NCBI GenBank assembly: GCA_027050975.1
Contig: JALUAR010000087.1
Span: forward strand, 1-19,138
Reading direction: 5' to 3'
DNA from: Thermodesulfovibrio sp.
GTDB lineage: Bacteria > Nitrospirota > Thermodesulfovibrionia > Thermodesulfovibrionales > JdFR-85
Length of the DNA stretch: 19,138 bases
Below the pieces are notes generated by a model. It ran no database searches and was not told where the DNA came from. It saw only the letters and a list, made by a program, of their open reading frames with translations. Positions within the stretch are counted from its first letter, which is position 1; every line of letters starts with the position of its first letter. Below are positions 9,049 to 16,824 of the stretch, one piece after another. A program made the position numbers and the translations under genes.

Positions 9049-9939
9049 TTATGCCTCCTTCATTTTTGCAGGTTTGTAATTCTCTATCAGGATTGCTTTC
9101 AGTATCTCTATCGGGTTAATACCATACCTGGCTGCAGCCTTTTTTAGTGTTTCGTCATCTTTTATCTTGATGCCTTTGTCCTGCAGTCTCTTTCTGATCA
9201 GGGAAATATCCAGATTTAACTCTCCGCAAAGGTCGGCAAACCGCTTTCTTCCGATACCTGAGCCTGCAAATTCTTCCTCCACCTTATCCGGAGTGTAAGT
9301 GATGGCCTTTGCAGGGGCTTTCTTTTCGAATTTTTTCATTATAATATAAAGATTCATCGGAGAGGTATGGTTGTCTTCAGCAATCTTTTTTAGCGTGTCC
9401 GTAACGTTTCTTACTACGATTCCCTGTTTTTTGAATTCCTCCAGAGTCTTTTCCAGATCGATGTTCATCTTCTTTGCAAAGACCCTCAGAGAGGTGAGTT
9501 CAGCATGTCCGTATGGAGGTTCATACTCCTTGCTTACCACCCATTTCTCTTTAATATACTCGTTCAGATCAATTATGTAGCGTAGCGGTGGAATCTGATA
9601 TATTGCCCCTATGATTATAATGACTGATATAAGTCCTGAAAATGCCAACTCCCGCTTCAGCTTCAGTCCTCCGGTGACCTTGTTGAAGATGTAGTTCATC
9701 AATGCCCTCCAGTTGTAATAGAGATGAAATCCGCCTGCTATTAAAAAGAGCAGACTGGAAATAATGTGGATGTTTCCCCAGTCACTCTTGCTAAGGCCGA
9801 TAAAACGCCAGTCCGTCCAGTAGGCCACCCTGCCGTAAGGCTCGATGTACAGGACTATGCCTGTAATCGACATTATCAGGAATCCAAAAAGCGTAAGAAA
9901 AGAGACAAAGCCTCTGCTGTAAAATCCTCTGTTTTCCAT
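9049..9939 (-). CDS. DUF4405 membrane protein (cytochrome b-like) with duplicated periplasmic tail
   Basis: Membrane protein of 296 residues starting MENRGFYSRG. That ATG has AAGGAGG 7 nt upstream; a longer frame from a TTG at 9966 has no such signal and would overlap the hairpins there. Three transmembrane helices are visible (about 11-32, 58-78 and 100-117). The family pattern TGIVLYIEPYGR...GLSKSDWGNIH is followed by FHLYYNW, giving H58 and H72 as likely heme ligands. The basic TM2-TM3 loop suggests N-terminus in and C-terminus periplasmic. The tail holds two related segments of about 50 residues: FAKKMNIDLEKTLEEFKKQG through NLYIIMKK, and FADLCGELNLDISLIRKRLQ through EILKAIL. An electron-transfer or redox-sensing role is an inference. 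It is the middle gene of the putative sigma-54 operon. Confidence 0.82.
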   Translation of the reverse strand: MENRGFYSRGFVSFLTLFGFLIMSITGIVLYIEPYGRVAYWTDWRFIGLSKSDWGNIHIISSLLFLIAGGFHLYYNWRALMNYIFNKVTGGLKLKRELAFSGLISVIIIIGAIYQIPPLRYIIDLNEYIKEKWVVSKEYEPPYGHAELTSLRVFAKKMNIDLEKTLEEFKKQGIVVRNVTDTLKKIAEDNHTSPMNLYIIMKKFEKKAPAKAITYTPDKVEEEFAGSGIGRKRFADLCGELNLDISLIRKRLQDKGIKIKDDETLKKAAARYGINPIEILKAILIENYKPAKMKEA

Positions 9940-9949
9940 CTGTAAACCT

Positions 9950-9968
9950 CCTTGATATGGATTCAAGG
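9950..9968 (-). promoter_or_regulatory. Hairpin covering the DUF4405 ribosome binding site
   Basis: Read on the minus strand, CCTTGA and TCAAGG form a perfect 6-bp stem with a 7-nt loop. The 3' arm takes in the AAGG of the AAGGAGG Shine-Dalgarno (9947-9953). This could limit translation of the DUF4405 gene relative to the upstream small protein. Confidence 0.5.
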
Positions 9969-9991
9969 GGGAGTAGCTGATGCTACTCCCC
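9968..9991 (-). terminator. Intercistronic stem-loop between the DUF1104-like and DUF4405 genes
   Basis: A perfect 10-bp stem (GGGGAGTAGC / GCTACTCCCC) with a 4-nt loop starts 9 bp after the stop of the small secreted protein gene. On the minus strand no U-run follows. It is therefore more likely a partial terminator or an mRNA 3'-end stabiliser, giving more transcript of the first gene than of the two that follow. In the + direction it is followed by TTTT. Confidence 0.6.
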
Positions 9992-10000
9992 TTTTCAGGA

Positions 10001-10285
10001 TTACCTTCTTCCGTAACCCCTTCCTTTCATCATTCCTCTGCCTGCCCTTAATCCCGCATTTGCAGGCTTACCGATGTACTGCCGCCTTTGCTCGGGTGAC
10101 ATGTTCTGAACCCTTTTCTGCCACTCTGCTCTGAATGCTTCCCTTTCCTGCTCTGTTGCCTGCCACATGGTGCCCCTCATCTTTGCAAGCTCCTCTGTTG
10201 AGTATTTGCTGAAATCCGTGGCAAAGACCGTTGTTCCTGTAAGCAGAAACAGGGAGACAATAGTACCGGCAAGTAACCGTTTCAT
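10001..10285 (-). CDS. Small secreted DUF1104-like protein, possible ZraP/CpxP-type periplasmic factor
   Basis: 94-residue protein with a signal peptide (MKRLLAGTIVSLFLLTGTTVFA, cleavage near VFA-TDF). The mature part is a short charged helical protein: FSKYSTEELAKMRGTM, then ATEQEREAFRAEWQKR and MSPEQRRQYIG. It ends in a Gly/Arg/Met-rich tail (GMMKGRGYGRR). The STEELAKMRG pattern recalls DUF1104, and SPEQRR recalls the LTxxQ motif of the CpxP/ZraP/Spy family; both assignments are by eye. AAGGAGG lies about 8 nt before the ATG. It is the first gene after the sigma-54 promoter and is followed by a stem-loop, so it is probably the most abundant product of the operon. The Met/Gly/Arg tail could bind metal or anionic ligands; this is speculation. 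Confidence 0.8.
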   Translation of the reverse strand: MKRLLAGTIVSLFLLTGTTVFATDFSKYSTEELAKMRGTMWQATEQEREAFRAEWQKRVQNMSPEQRRQYIGKPANAGLRAGRGMMKGRGYGRR

Positions 10286-10316
10286 CTTTCATTCCTCCTT
10301 TACTGGTTTTTTGATT

Positions 10317-10330
10317 CGGGTAAATACCCG
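10317..10330 (-). promoter_or_regulatory. Inverted repeat in the 5' leader of the sigma-54 operon
   Basis: CGGGTA-AA-TACCCG is a perfect 6-bp-arm inverted repeat between the predicted start (near 10361) and the ribosome binding site. As RNA it can form a 5-bp hairpin with a 4-nt loop; as DNA it could be an operator. Confidence 0.4.
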
Positions 10331-10370
10331 TAGCCTGTTGTTCTGTATCTCGTCAACTGTCAGTATATAG

Positions 10371-10387
10371 AAGCAATGGTTGTGCCA
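10371..10387 (-). promoter_or_regulatory. Sigma-54 (-24/-12) promoter
   Basis: The minus strand reads TGGCACAACCATTGCTT, matching the RpoN consensus TGGCAC-N5-TTGCW exactly, with the required 10 nt between the GG and GC doublets. Predicted start is near 10361, giving a leader of about 76 nt before the DUF1104-like gene. It is the only such match I found outside genes, and a GAFTGA-type activator is encoded at 12036-13373. Confidence 0.85.
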
Positions 10388-10435
10388 GATATATTTTTCC
10401 TGTAAAATCAATGTATTAGATAAGTTAGTGCGAAT

Positions 10436-10467
10436 TTTCCGGATGCAATCATTTCACGGAAGTGCAA
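10436..10467. promoter_or_regulatory. Candidate enhancer sites for the sigma-54 activator
   Basis: Two related elements lie in direct orientation: TTTCCGGATGCAA (10436-10448) and TTTCACGGAAGTGCAA (10452-10467). They sit about 75-106 bp upstream of the predicted sigma-54 start, the usual distance for bacterial enhancer-binding proteins. The second element contains a CAC-GGAA-GTG dyad. Assignment rests on position and similarity only. Confidence 0.35.
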
Positions 10468-10500
10468 AAATTGCGTTCCTGATTGTCTGAAAAGAGGTAC

Positions 10501-10529
10501 TTGACTTATGGAATGAGGATTTATATTTT
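10501..10529 (+). promoter_or_regulatory. Putative sigma-70 promoter of nhaA
   Basis: TTGACT (10501-10506) and TATTTT (10524-10529) are spaced 17 bp apart. A start near 10536 would give an AT-rich leader of about 110 nt with no obvious structured element. The 10286-10648 gap thus holds divergent promoters for the sigma-54 operon and nhaA. Confidence 0.45.
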
Positions 10530-10648
10530 AAAAAGACAGGTAGGTATATTAAAATATGAAAATATTGTTAAGATGAGGCGTCAAAATATAACGTTTTATA
10601 ACGGCAGAATTTCGTTGATTATCTTAGTGTATTGATCATTTCAATATC

Positions 10649-12025
10649 ATGGGAATAGAAAAAATAAAAAATTTCTTTGCAAAAAGAGGAGAGCTAAACT
10701 TTCAATTTGTCCGTCCTTTTCAGCTGTTTCTGAAGAAAGAGGCCTCCAGTAGCTTGCTCCTTGCTCTGGCTACATTGATTGCGCTCATCTGGGCGAACTC
10801 TCCTTATTCTTCAACCTATCATCATTTCTGGGAGACCGATCTCACAATTGCGCTGGGAGACATTATGATCAGTAAAAGCCTTCGTCACTGGATTGATGAA
10901 GGGCTAATGGCTGTCTTCTTCTTTATCGTAGGGCTGGAGATCAAGCGTGAGATACTTGTAGGAGAGCTTGCCTCCTTCAGAAAGGCATTATTGCCGGTTG
11001 CTGCTGCCATTGGTGGTATGCTTGTACCGGCTCTAATTTATTTTTCTCTTAATTACGGCCAGCCCTCTGCACACGGCTGGGGAATTCCCATGGCCACTGA
11101 TATAGCCTTTGCCCTGGGTGCGATTTATGTTCTGGGTAACCGGGTTCCCCTGGGATTAAGGATCTTTCTGTCAGCCTTTGCAATAGCAGATGACTTAGGG
11201 GCTGTTTTTGTAATTGCTCTTTTCTACACTAAGGAGATTGTTGTCAAGTATTTTTTGGTCAGTTTGCTAATAGTATCATGTATTGCTGTGCTAAGTTTTT
11301 TCCAGGTAAGGAAGACCCTTTTTTATGCAGTGTTGGGTATAGGGCTCTGGCTGGCTTTGCTTGGGACAGGACTTCATGCAACAGTAGCAGGTATTGTAAT
11401 AGCAATGTTTATTCCTGCCCGTGGCAGGTATGATACGGACAGATTCATCCAGGAGGTAGGGTATTTTCTGAGTGAGTTTCAATGTCCGCCGGAAGGATGC
11501 GGGCACTCTATTTTATTAAACCAGAGGCATCTGAGTGTAGTGCAATCCATTGAGATGGCCTGTCATCATGTGGAAACCCCTCTTCAGAGGCTTGAGCATT
11601 CACTTCATCCCTGGGTGGCATTTGTTGTGGTGCCTCTGTTTGCCCTTGCCAATGCCGGTATTGTACTTGAAGGGATGGATGTAATGCACGCAGTAACATC
11701 ACCTCTCACTCTGGGAATCATCTTAGGACTGCTTCTTGGCAAACCTCTGGGGATTACTTTTATGTCATGGCTGGCGGTTAAAAGTGGACTTGCCTCACTG
11801 CCCAAAGGAGTAACGTGGCCCCATATAATCGGAGCAAGCATACTTGGAGGTATTGGCTTTACCATGTCCATGTTTATAGCTGGTCTCTCTTTTGAAAGGC
11901 CTGAAATGCTGGATTATGCAAAGCTTGGAATTCTTATTGCTTCCTTTGTGGCTGGAGTTGCAGGTTTGATTACACTTTATCTTTTTTGTAATCGTTTTTC
12001 TAAATCACGAAGTACCGTCCACTGA
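10649..12025 (+). CDS. nhaA: Na+/H+ antiporter NhaA
   Basis: Inner-membrane antiporter exchanging internal Na+ (or Li+) for external protons. It has 458 residues, within the range of longer NhaA proteins. Key aspartates are visible: D151 in MATDIAFALG, and the D181-D182 pair in AIADDLGAVF, matching the ion-binding aspartates of E. coli NhaA. FFFIVGLEIKREIL, PLQRLEHSLHPW and LFALANAGI are family signatures. A hydrophilic stretch with QCPPEGCG and several His residues lies in the mid-protein loop where NhaA proteins vary. The ATG at 10649 has no clear Shine-Dalgarno, so the start is less certain than the identity. It is convergent with the response regulator gene, 10 bp away, with no terminator between them. 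Confidence 0.95.
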   Translation: MGIEKIKNFFAKRGELNFQFVRPFQLFLKKEASSSLLLALATLIALIWANSPYSSTYHHFWETDLTIALGDIMISKSLRHWIDEGLMAVFFFIVGLEIKREILVGELASFRKALLPVAAAIGGMLVPALIYFSLNYGQPSAHGWGIPMATDIAFALGAIYVLGNRVPLGLRIFLSAFAIADDLGAVFVIALFYTKEIVVKYFLVSLLIVSCIAVLSFFQVRKTLFYAVLGIGLWLALLGTGLHATVAGIVIAMFIPARGRYDTDRFIQEVGYFLSEFQCPPEGCGHSILLNQRHLSVVQSIEMACHHVETPLQRLEHSLHPWVAFVVVPLFALANAGIVLEGMDVMHAVTSPLTLGIILGLLLGKPLGITFMSWLAVKSGLASLPKGVTWPHIIGASILGGIGFTMSMFIAGLSFERPEMLDYAKLGILIASFVAGVAGLITLYLFCNRFSKSRSTVH

Positions 12026-12035
12026 GTGAAATGTT

Positions 12036-13373
12036 TTAGTTCCTCTGTAATTCGTATTCCTTTATCTTGTACTGGAGAGACCTCAGTGAAATTCCCAGTG
12101 CCTCAGCGGTCTTTTTTCTGTTTCCATTGAATCTTTTCAGGGTCTGTTCAATAGCCTGTCTTTCAAGTTCCTTAAGAGTCCCTATTAGTGGCTGAGAGGC
12201 TGGAGATTCCTCAAGGGCTATTCTTGAAAGGTTAAGCACATCTGTTCGGGAAAGAATAATAGCCCTTTCGAGTACATTCTGCAGTTCCCGTACATTGCCA
12301 GGCCAGTGATAGGCAGAGAGTCTTTTCATGGTATCTTCACTCACCCTCAGTGGTGCCTTGCCAAGCCTTCTGGAGATGGTGTTCACAAAGTACTCCACAA
12401 GCACAGGGATGGCTTCTTTCCTCTCCCTGAGGGGTTTCAGCCTTATGGGGAATACGCTAAGCCTGAAATAGAGGTCTTCTCGGAAACGGCCTTCTGCGAC
12501 CTCTTTTTTCAGGTCTTTGTTAGTTGCGCAAACAACCCTTGCATCCGTGTGGAGTGTGGTATTTCCACCGAGGTGCTCAAAAGTGCCATCCTGAAGTACC
12601 CTGAGCAGCTTTGCCTGCATATGAGGGGGCATCTCTCCTATCTCGTCAAGGAATATGGTACCCCCTGAGGCAATCTCAAACTTTCCTTTTCTTGAACTGA
12701 TCGCTCCTGTGAAAGCACCCTTTTCGTGGCCGAAGAATTCACTTTCCAGAAGGTTCTCAGGTACCGAGGCACAGTTAACCTCCACAAAAGGGCCTGTTCT
12801 GCCACTTAGCTGATGGATTACCTTGGCAATCAGTCCCTTTCCAGTGCCTGTCTCTCCAGTAAGCAATACAGTTGAGGAGGTTGGGGCCACTGCCCTGACA
12901 TCATCCAGTATATCCTCCATATCAGCAAAGATAACCTCTACAGGAGGCAGTATGCTTAATGTCTCTGACTTGAGGGCTCTGTTTTCATCAATCAGTCTTC
13001 TTCTTTCGTAGGCCCTTCGAATGGCCATCCTGAGTTCATCTGGCTCTTTAAGAGGTTTCAGGATATAATCAAGGGCACCCAGTTTCATTGACTTAATGGC
13101 TGTCTCTACTGTGCCATAGGCGGTGAGTACAAGGAAGTCTGCCTCAGAATCTATCTCTTTATATTGCTCTATGAGTGTAATACCATCCATAACAGGCATT
13201 TTAAGATCTGTGATTATCAGGTGAGGTTTAAACCTCTCAGCAACAGCAAGAGCCTCTTTGCCATCCTTTGCCGTCTTTACAGTGTATCCATCATCCTCAA
13301 GAATCCTTCTTAAAAGCAAGAGAATGGAGGCTTCGTCATCAACAACAAGAATGCGATAATTTTTCTTGCTCAT
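12036..13373 (-). CDS. Sigma-54-dependent response regulator (NtrC family, ZraR/AtoC-like)
   Basis: Cytosolic transcription activator of 445 residues with the full three-part layout. The receiver domain (about 7-120) has D12-D13, phospho-acceptor D56, T84 and K106. The AAA+ domain has Walker A GETGTGKG (173-180), GAFTGA, which contacts sigma-54, and the Walker B segment GTIFLDEIGEM. The C-terminal Fis-type helix-turn-helix ends with NRKKTAEALGISLRSLQYKI. Its start overlaps the sensor kinase stop by 4 bp (ATGA), so the two are coupled. The sigma-54 promoter at 10371-10387 is the obvious local target. The exact subgroup (ZraR, AtoC, HydG) cannot be fixed by eye. Confidence 0.96.
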   Translation of the reverse strand: MSKKNYRILVVDDEASILLLLRRILEDDGYTVKTAKDGKEALAVAERFKPHLIITDLKMPVMDGITLIEQYKEIDSEADFLVLTAYGTVETAIKSMKLGALDYILKPLKEPDELRMAIRRAYERRRLIDENRALKSETLSILPPVEVIFADMEDILDDVRAVAPTSSTVLLTGETGTGKGLIAKVIHQLSGRTGPFVEVNCASVPENLLESEFFGHEKGAFTGAISSRKGKFEIASGGTIFLDEIGEMPPHMQAKLLRVLQDGTFEHLGGNTTLHTDARVVCATNKDLKKEVAEGRFREDLYFRLSVFPIRLKPLRERKEAIPVLVEYFVNTISRRLGKAPLRVSEDTMKRLSAYHWPGNVRELQNVLERAIILSRTDVLNLSRIALEESPASQPLIGTLKELERQAIEQTLKRFNGNRKKTAEALGISLRSLQYKIKEYELQRN

Positions 13374-14632
13374 TTCAGTCTCCCTGAGATTGTGATGGTT
13401 ACTGTTGTGCCTTTTCCAGGACTGCTTTGAATCTTTAACCTGCCACCTAATGCCCTTGTGAGGTCGTCCACAATAGATAGACCAAGGCCTGTGCCTTTGG
13501 GTTTGGTTGTAAAAAAGGGCTCTAATGTCCTCTTCAGCGTCTCTTCATCCATGCCCACGCCCTGGTCGGTTATACGAATTTCTATCATGCCCCTTGGCTG
13601 ATTGGTCTCAATGGTTATAACTCCATCGGGTTCAGATGCTTCAATGGCATTCTGGATAATATTTATAAGTATATGCCGTAGCTTCTCTCTGTCAGTAACT
13701 ATAAGGTCATTTGCTGCCAGGGAGGTTCTGAAAGTAATTCCTTTATCGTTTCCCTCAAAGAGCATGAGGACTTCCTCAATCAGCGCATCAAGGTAAAAAC
13801 TGTCTGTCCTTATCTCACGGCTTTTTGCATAAAGGAGGAGTTCCTCTGTGAGATGTTCAAGTCTTTTGGATTCTGATACTATTACGCTAATGCCTTCCTT
13901 TATTGTTTCGTCCTCAGGGGGCTTCTCCTGGATATACTGGGCAAAGCCCTTTATTGCACTTAAGGGGCTTCTGATCTGATGAGCAAGCACAGCAGCCATC
14001 TCACCAATCCTCAAGAGATTTCGTTTTTCGTACTCCCTTCTCTGTAATGCCTCAACTCTCCTGGAGTATATTATAAATAGGACTGTTAATGCCCAGAGGA
14101 AAAGAACAAAAACAGATGCTGTAAGTGCATGAACTTTGGAATATCTGATCGGAGCCGATGCAGGGTAGGTATGGAGAGCTACCCGTAGAAGGTATGTTTC
14201 CGGGTTGAGCCTGTGAATTCCTACAGGCATGTCAAGGATATAAACTGTTTCACCGGTAGCAAGTTCCTTGTAATAATAAGAAGGGGTCTCTTTAATAATA
14301 TGTTTTTTAATATTCGGATCGGTTGCGATTTTATTAATCATTCTTTTGCTCGAATGTAGAAGGATCCTGCCGTTGCTATTGTAAAGGGCAATAAAGGCGA
14401 TCTCCTCCCATTGTTGATTTTTTATTATATCAAGAAAGAGTTCCTCGTCGATTCCTGTTCGGTTCAGTGACTGGTACAGGGTTATTCCGATAAAGTATGA
14501 GGTGTTTCTCAGTACTGATTCGGAAGCCTCTTTGGCGAGTCTGTAAGTGGAGATATTCTGGAGAAATACAAATACAGTGATGCCAGCTGCAATAAGAATA
14601 ATAGCAATATATTTAAAATTCTGTTTTTTCAT
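13370..14632 (-). CDS. Membrane sensor histidine kinase
   Basis: Partner kinase of the sigma-54 regulator, 420 residues. The first transmembrane helix (about 8-25) and the second (about 168-190) enclose a periplasmic sensor of roughly 140 residues without Cys or a recognisable metal cluster. The H-box is LAHQIRSPLSAIKGF with H218. The ATPase domain has the N-box (NIIQNAIEAS), the G1 box (DQGVGMDEE), the F-box (EPFFTTKPKG) and GTGLGLSIV. HQIRSPLSAI instead of HEIRNP is typical of the AtoS/ZraS-like group. No PAS or clear HAMP domain is visible. AGGCGGA precedes the ATG. It lies 15 bp after the Kef gene and so may be co-transcribed with it. Confidence 0.94.
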   Translation of the reverse strand: MKKQNFKYIAIILIAAGITVFVFLQNISTYRLAKEASESVLRNTSYFIGITLYQSLNRTGIDEELFLDIIKNQQWEEIAFIALYNSNGRILLHSSKRMINKIATDPNIKKHIIKETPSYYYKELATGETVYILDMPVGIHRLNPETYLLRVALHTYPASAPIRYSKVHALTASVFVLFLWALTVLFIIYSRRVEALQRREYEKRNLLRIGEMAAVLAHQIRSPLSAIKGFAQYIQEKPPEDETIKEGISVIVSESKRLEHLTEELLLYAKSREIRTDSFYLDALIEEVLMLFEGNDKGITFRTSLAANDLIVTDREKLRHILINIIQNAIEASEPDGVITIETNQPRGMIEIRITDQGVGMDEETLKRTLEPFFTTKPKGTGLGLSIVDDLTRALGGRLKIQSSPGKGTTVTITISGRLK

Positions 14633-14647
14633 AAATTATCCGCCTTT

Positions 14648-16639
14648 TCAGATCTTCCCAGTGGTAAGATAGGCTGTTGCTTTTTTTATGTCATTTTCAC
14701 TGCCTGTAACAAACACGATGTCACCGGCCTGAAGGCTGAACTCAGGATCAATAGTTGTCTGTGTCTGACCATTACGCTCGACCGCTATTATTGTAGCACC
14801 TGTTTTTGTTCGAAAAGCCAGTTCCTTTAGGGATTTACCCGCAACAGGAGAGTCAGCAGGGATGCCAATCGTCTCTATGTTTAAGTTTGACAGTATAGTA
14901 TATTGTTCCGGCAGATACCTCCTGATAGAGATTTCTCGCTGTCGCAATAGTATGTAGCCGTCTCTTCTTATTGTATCAACAAAATCGGATATCACTTTTT
15001 CTGGTACCTTATAATGGTCGAGTACCCTCGAGAATATCTCTATGGAGGTTTCAAACTCTTCGGGTATAACACTATCCGCACCCAGTCTGAACAAAGCATC
15101 CACCTCAGCAACATAACGGGTTCTTGCAATAATAAATAACGTGGGGTTTTCTTTTCTTGCTAACTGAACAATTTGCCGACAAGATGCGGCATCGGAAATT
15201 ACCACGACGAGAATCTTTGCAGTTTTTATTCCCAGCCTTGAAAGCGCCTCAACCTTGGTGCCATCTCCATAGTAAATCGGTTCTCCTTGCTTTCTCATCT
15301 CTCTGACCGTTTTGATATTTAGTTCCAGGACCACATAAGGAATATTTATCTCTTTCAAGACCCTTGCAAGATTTCTTCCGTTTAAACCAAAGCCTATAAT
15401 GATTACATGATCTTTCAGTTTTTCAGTCGAGATTTCTGTTCCGAGTAACTCTTTGTTTCTCTCCAATCGTTGTAGTAGTTTATAAGAACTCAGTCTGTTT
15501 GATATAAAGGGCGAGACCTGTATTATGAACGGAGTAAACAACATTGTTAATACAGAGGCTGATAAAACCCCCTGATATATATTATTCGAGATCACGCCTG
15601 CCGAAACTCCGGCCACGGCAAGTACAAATGAACATTCACCAACCTGGGCAAGATTCATTGCTGTATGAATTGATGTGCGCAGAGGACGTCTCAGTAGATA
15701 CATTGACAGAAAACCGCTTATAAACTTAATCAGAATTATGCCGATAACGAACGAGACAACAAGTTTAAGATTGCTCACAAAAAATGTTGTATTCATGAGC
15801 ATCCCTACGGATATGAAAAACAGGCCGTTGAAACTATCTTTAAATGGCAGTATCGCAGAGGTTGCTTCGTGGACATACTCAGATTCTGAAATTACAAGTC
15901 CTGCAAGGAATGCCCCAAGCGCAAGGGAAAGACCGAACTCAGACGTAAGAAAGGCTATGCCAAAGCACAAAATCAGGATTGTAATTACAAACAATTCACG
16001 GCTTTTTGTATGGACTATTTGATGCAACAATTTAGGCACGATCCATCGAGCAGAAAGTAGAACTACTGCAACTATGGCAAGGGCTTTTCCAAATGTCAAG
16101 ATTAGATCGATTACCCCTCCTTCGCCTGACATAATAGGAATAAATAGCATAAAAGGAACAACACAGAGGTCTTGAAAAATGAGGATTCCTAAAGAGATTC
16201 TTCCATGGAGGGTGTCAAGCTCTGCCCTTTCGGAAAGTAGTTTCATTACAATAGCTGTACTGCTCAAGGCAACCAGAAAGCCTATGAAGATAGCGGTATA
16301 GAGAGAGTTCAGCCATTGATAGGAAGTCAAAGTGGTTAGAACTATGGCTATCAAAACATAAAGCCCTCCTATGCCAAAAACCTCCAGACGCATTCTCAGG
16401 AATCTGGATAGAGAGAATTCAAGACCTATTGTGAAGAGCAGCAGAATTACACCTATCTCTGCAAAGGTCTGGATAGTTTCTGTCTCTTTTAAAAGATGAA
16501 AACCATGAGGACCAAGAAGCATCCCTGCTAAAAGGAATCCGACAATGGAAGGGACTCTGAGCCTGTGCAGCAGAAATACCACAGCTGCCGAAATGCTGAG
16601 GATAATTACGAGGGATTTCAGAAATATCAGTGTATGCAT
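14648..16639 (-). CDS. Kef-type monovalent cation/proton antiporter (CPA2) with RCK domains
   Basis: Inner-membrane antiporter of 663 residues, probably K+/H+. The N-terminal transport domain (about 1-380) has roughly a dozen helices, with VGFLLAGMLLGPHG, GLEFSL, the FQDL motif (Q156-D157) and LALGAFLAGLVISES. The cytosolic part has an RCK_N/TrkA-N nucleotide-binding domain (HVIIIGFGLNGRNLARVL from 411; YYGDGTKVEAL) and an RCK_C/TrkA-C domain (about 576-660, ending GDIVFVTGSENDIKKA). No glutathione-gating ancillary subunit is encoded nearby. The ATG at 16639 has no Shine-Dalgarno but fits the family N-terminus. It has a long structured leader (see 16753-16824) and is followed closely by the kinase gene, which ties ion transport to the two-component system by position. 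Confidence 0.92.
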   Translation of the reverse strand: MHTLIFLKSLVIILSISAAVVFLLHRLRVPSIVGFLLAGMLLGPHGFHLLKETETIQTFAEIGVILLLFTIGLEFSLSRFLRMRLEVFGIGGLYVLIAIVLTTLTSYQWLNSLYTAIFIGFLVALSSTAIVMKLLSERAELDTLHGRISLGILIFQDLCVVPFMLFIPIMSGEGGVIDLILTFGKALAIVAVVLLSARWIVPKLLHQIVHTKSRELFVITILILCFGIAFLTSEFGLSLALGAFLAGLVISESEYVHEATSAILPFKDSFNGLFFISVGMLMNTTFFVSNLKLVVSFVIGIILIKFISGFLSMYLLRRPLRTSIHTAMNLAQVGECSFVLAVAGVSAGVISNNIYQGVLSASVLTMLFTPFIIQVSPFISNRLSSYKLLQRLERNKELLGTEISTEKLKDHVIIIGFGLNGRNLARVLKEINIPYVVLELNIKTVREMRKQGEPIYYGDGTKVEALSRLGIKTAKILVVVISDAASCRQIVQLARKENPTLFIIARTRYVAEVDALFRLGADSVIPEEFETSIEIFSRVLDHYKVPEKVISDFVDTIRRDGYILLRQREISIRRYLPEQYTILSNLNIETIGIPADSPVAGKSLKELAFRTKTGATIIAVERNGQTQTTIDPEFSLQAGDIVFVTGSENDIKKATAYLTTGKI

Positions 16640-16660
16640 AATGTAATCATGCCATTTTCG

Positions 16661-16676
16661 GATTGATTAGTCAATC
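16661..16676 (-). promoter_or_regulatory. Inverted repeat just upstream of the Kef start
   Basis: GATTGA-TTAG-TCAATC is a perfect 6-bp-arm repeat 22 bp before the ATG, inside the predicted mRNA leader. It may be an RNA hairpin affecting initiation or an operator. Confidence 0.4.
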
Positions 16677-16752
16677 TATAATCGACTCCCTTTACTTCCA
16701 GCTACTATTAATGTCTCTCCGTACTTACGGGAAATCAAGGTTTGACAGAATT

Positions 16753-16824
16753 AAAAAGGCTCGCTGGTACTGCCGGAAGGGATACCACCGAAGTGGCAGA
16801 GCCTGTTCCGACTCCAACTATCCG
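16753..16824 (-). ncRNA. Candidate structured leader RNA or small RNA upstream of the Kef gene
   Basis: A consensus promoter (16831-16859) predicts a start near 16824, and the RNA meets a U5 run at 16757-16753, giving about 72 nt. It has several exclusive pairings: a TGCCAC-UUCG-GUGGUA hairpin; CGGUGGUA with UACCAGCG (one mismatch); AGGCUC with GAGCCU right before the U-run; and CGGAA with UUCCG. Switching between a tetraloop hairpin and a terminator-like stem is what a riboswitch or attenuator looks like. I do not recognise a described family. Ion-responsive classes (nhaA-I/II, DUF1646, ydaO) are worth testing because the downstream gene is a cation antiporter. Confidence 0.45.

Noticed and set aside
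9940..9966. Nine extra N-terminal residues on the DUF4405 protein from a TTG at 9966
   Set aside because: The ATG at 9939 has an ideal AAGGAGG, while the TTG has none and the extension would translate the Shine-Dalgarno and hairpin.
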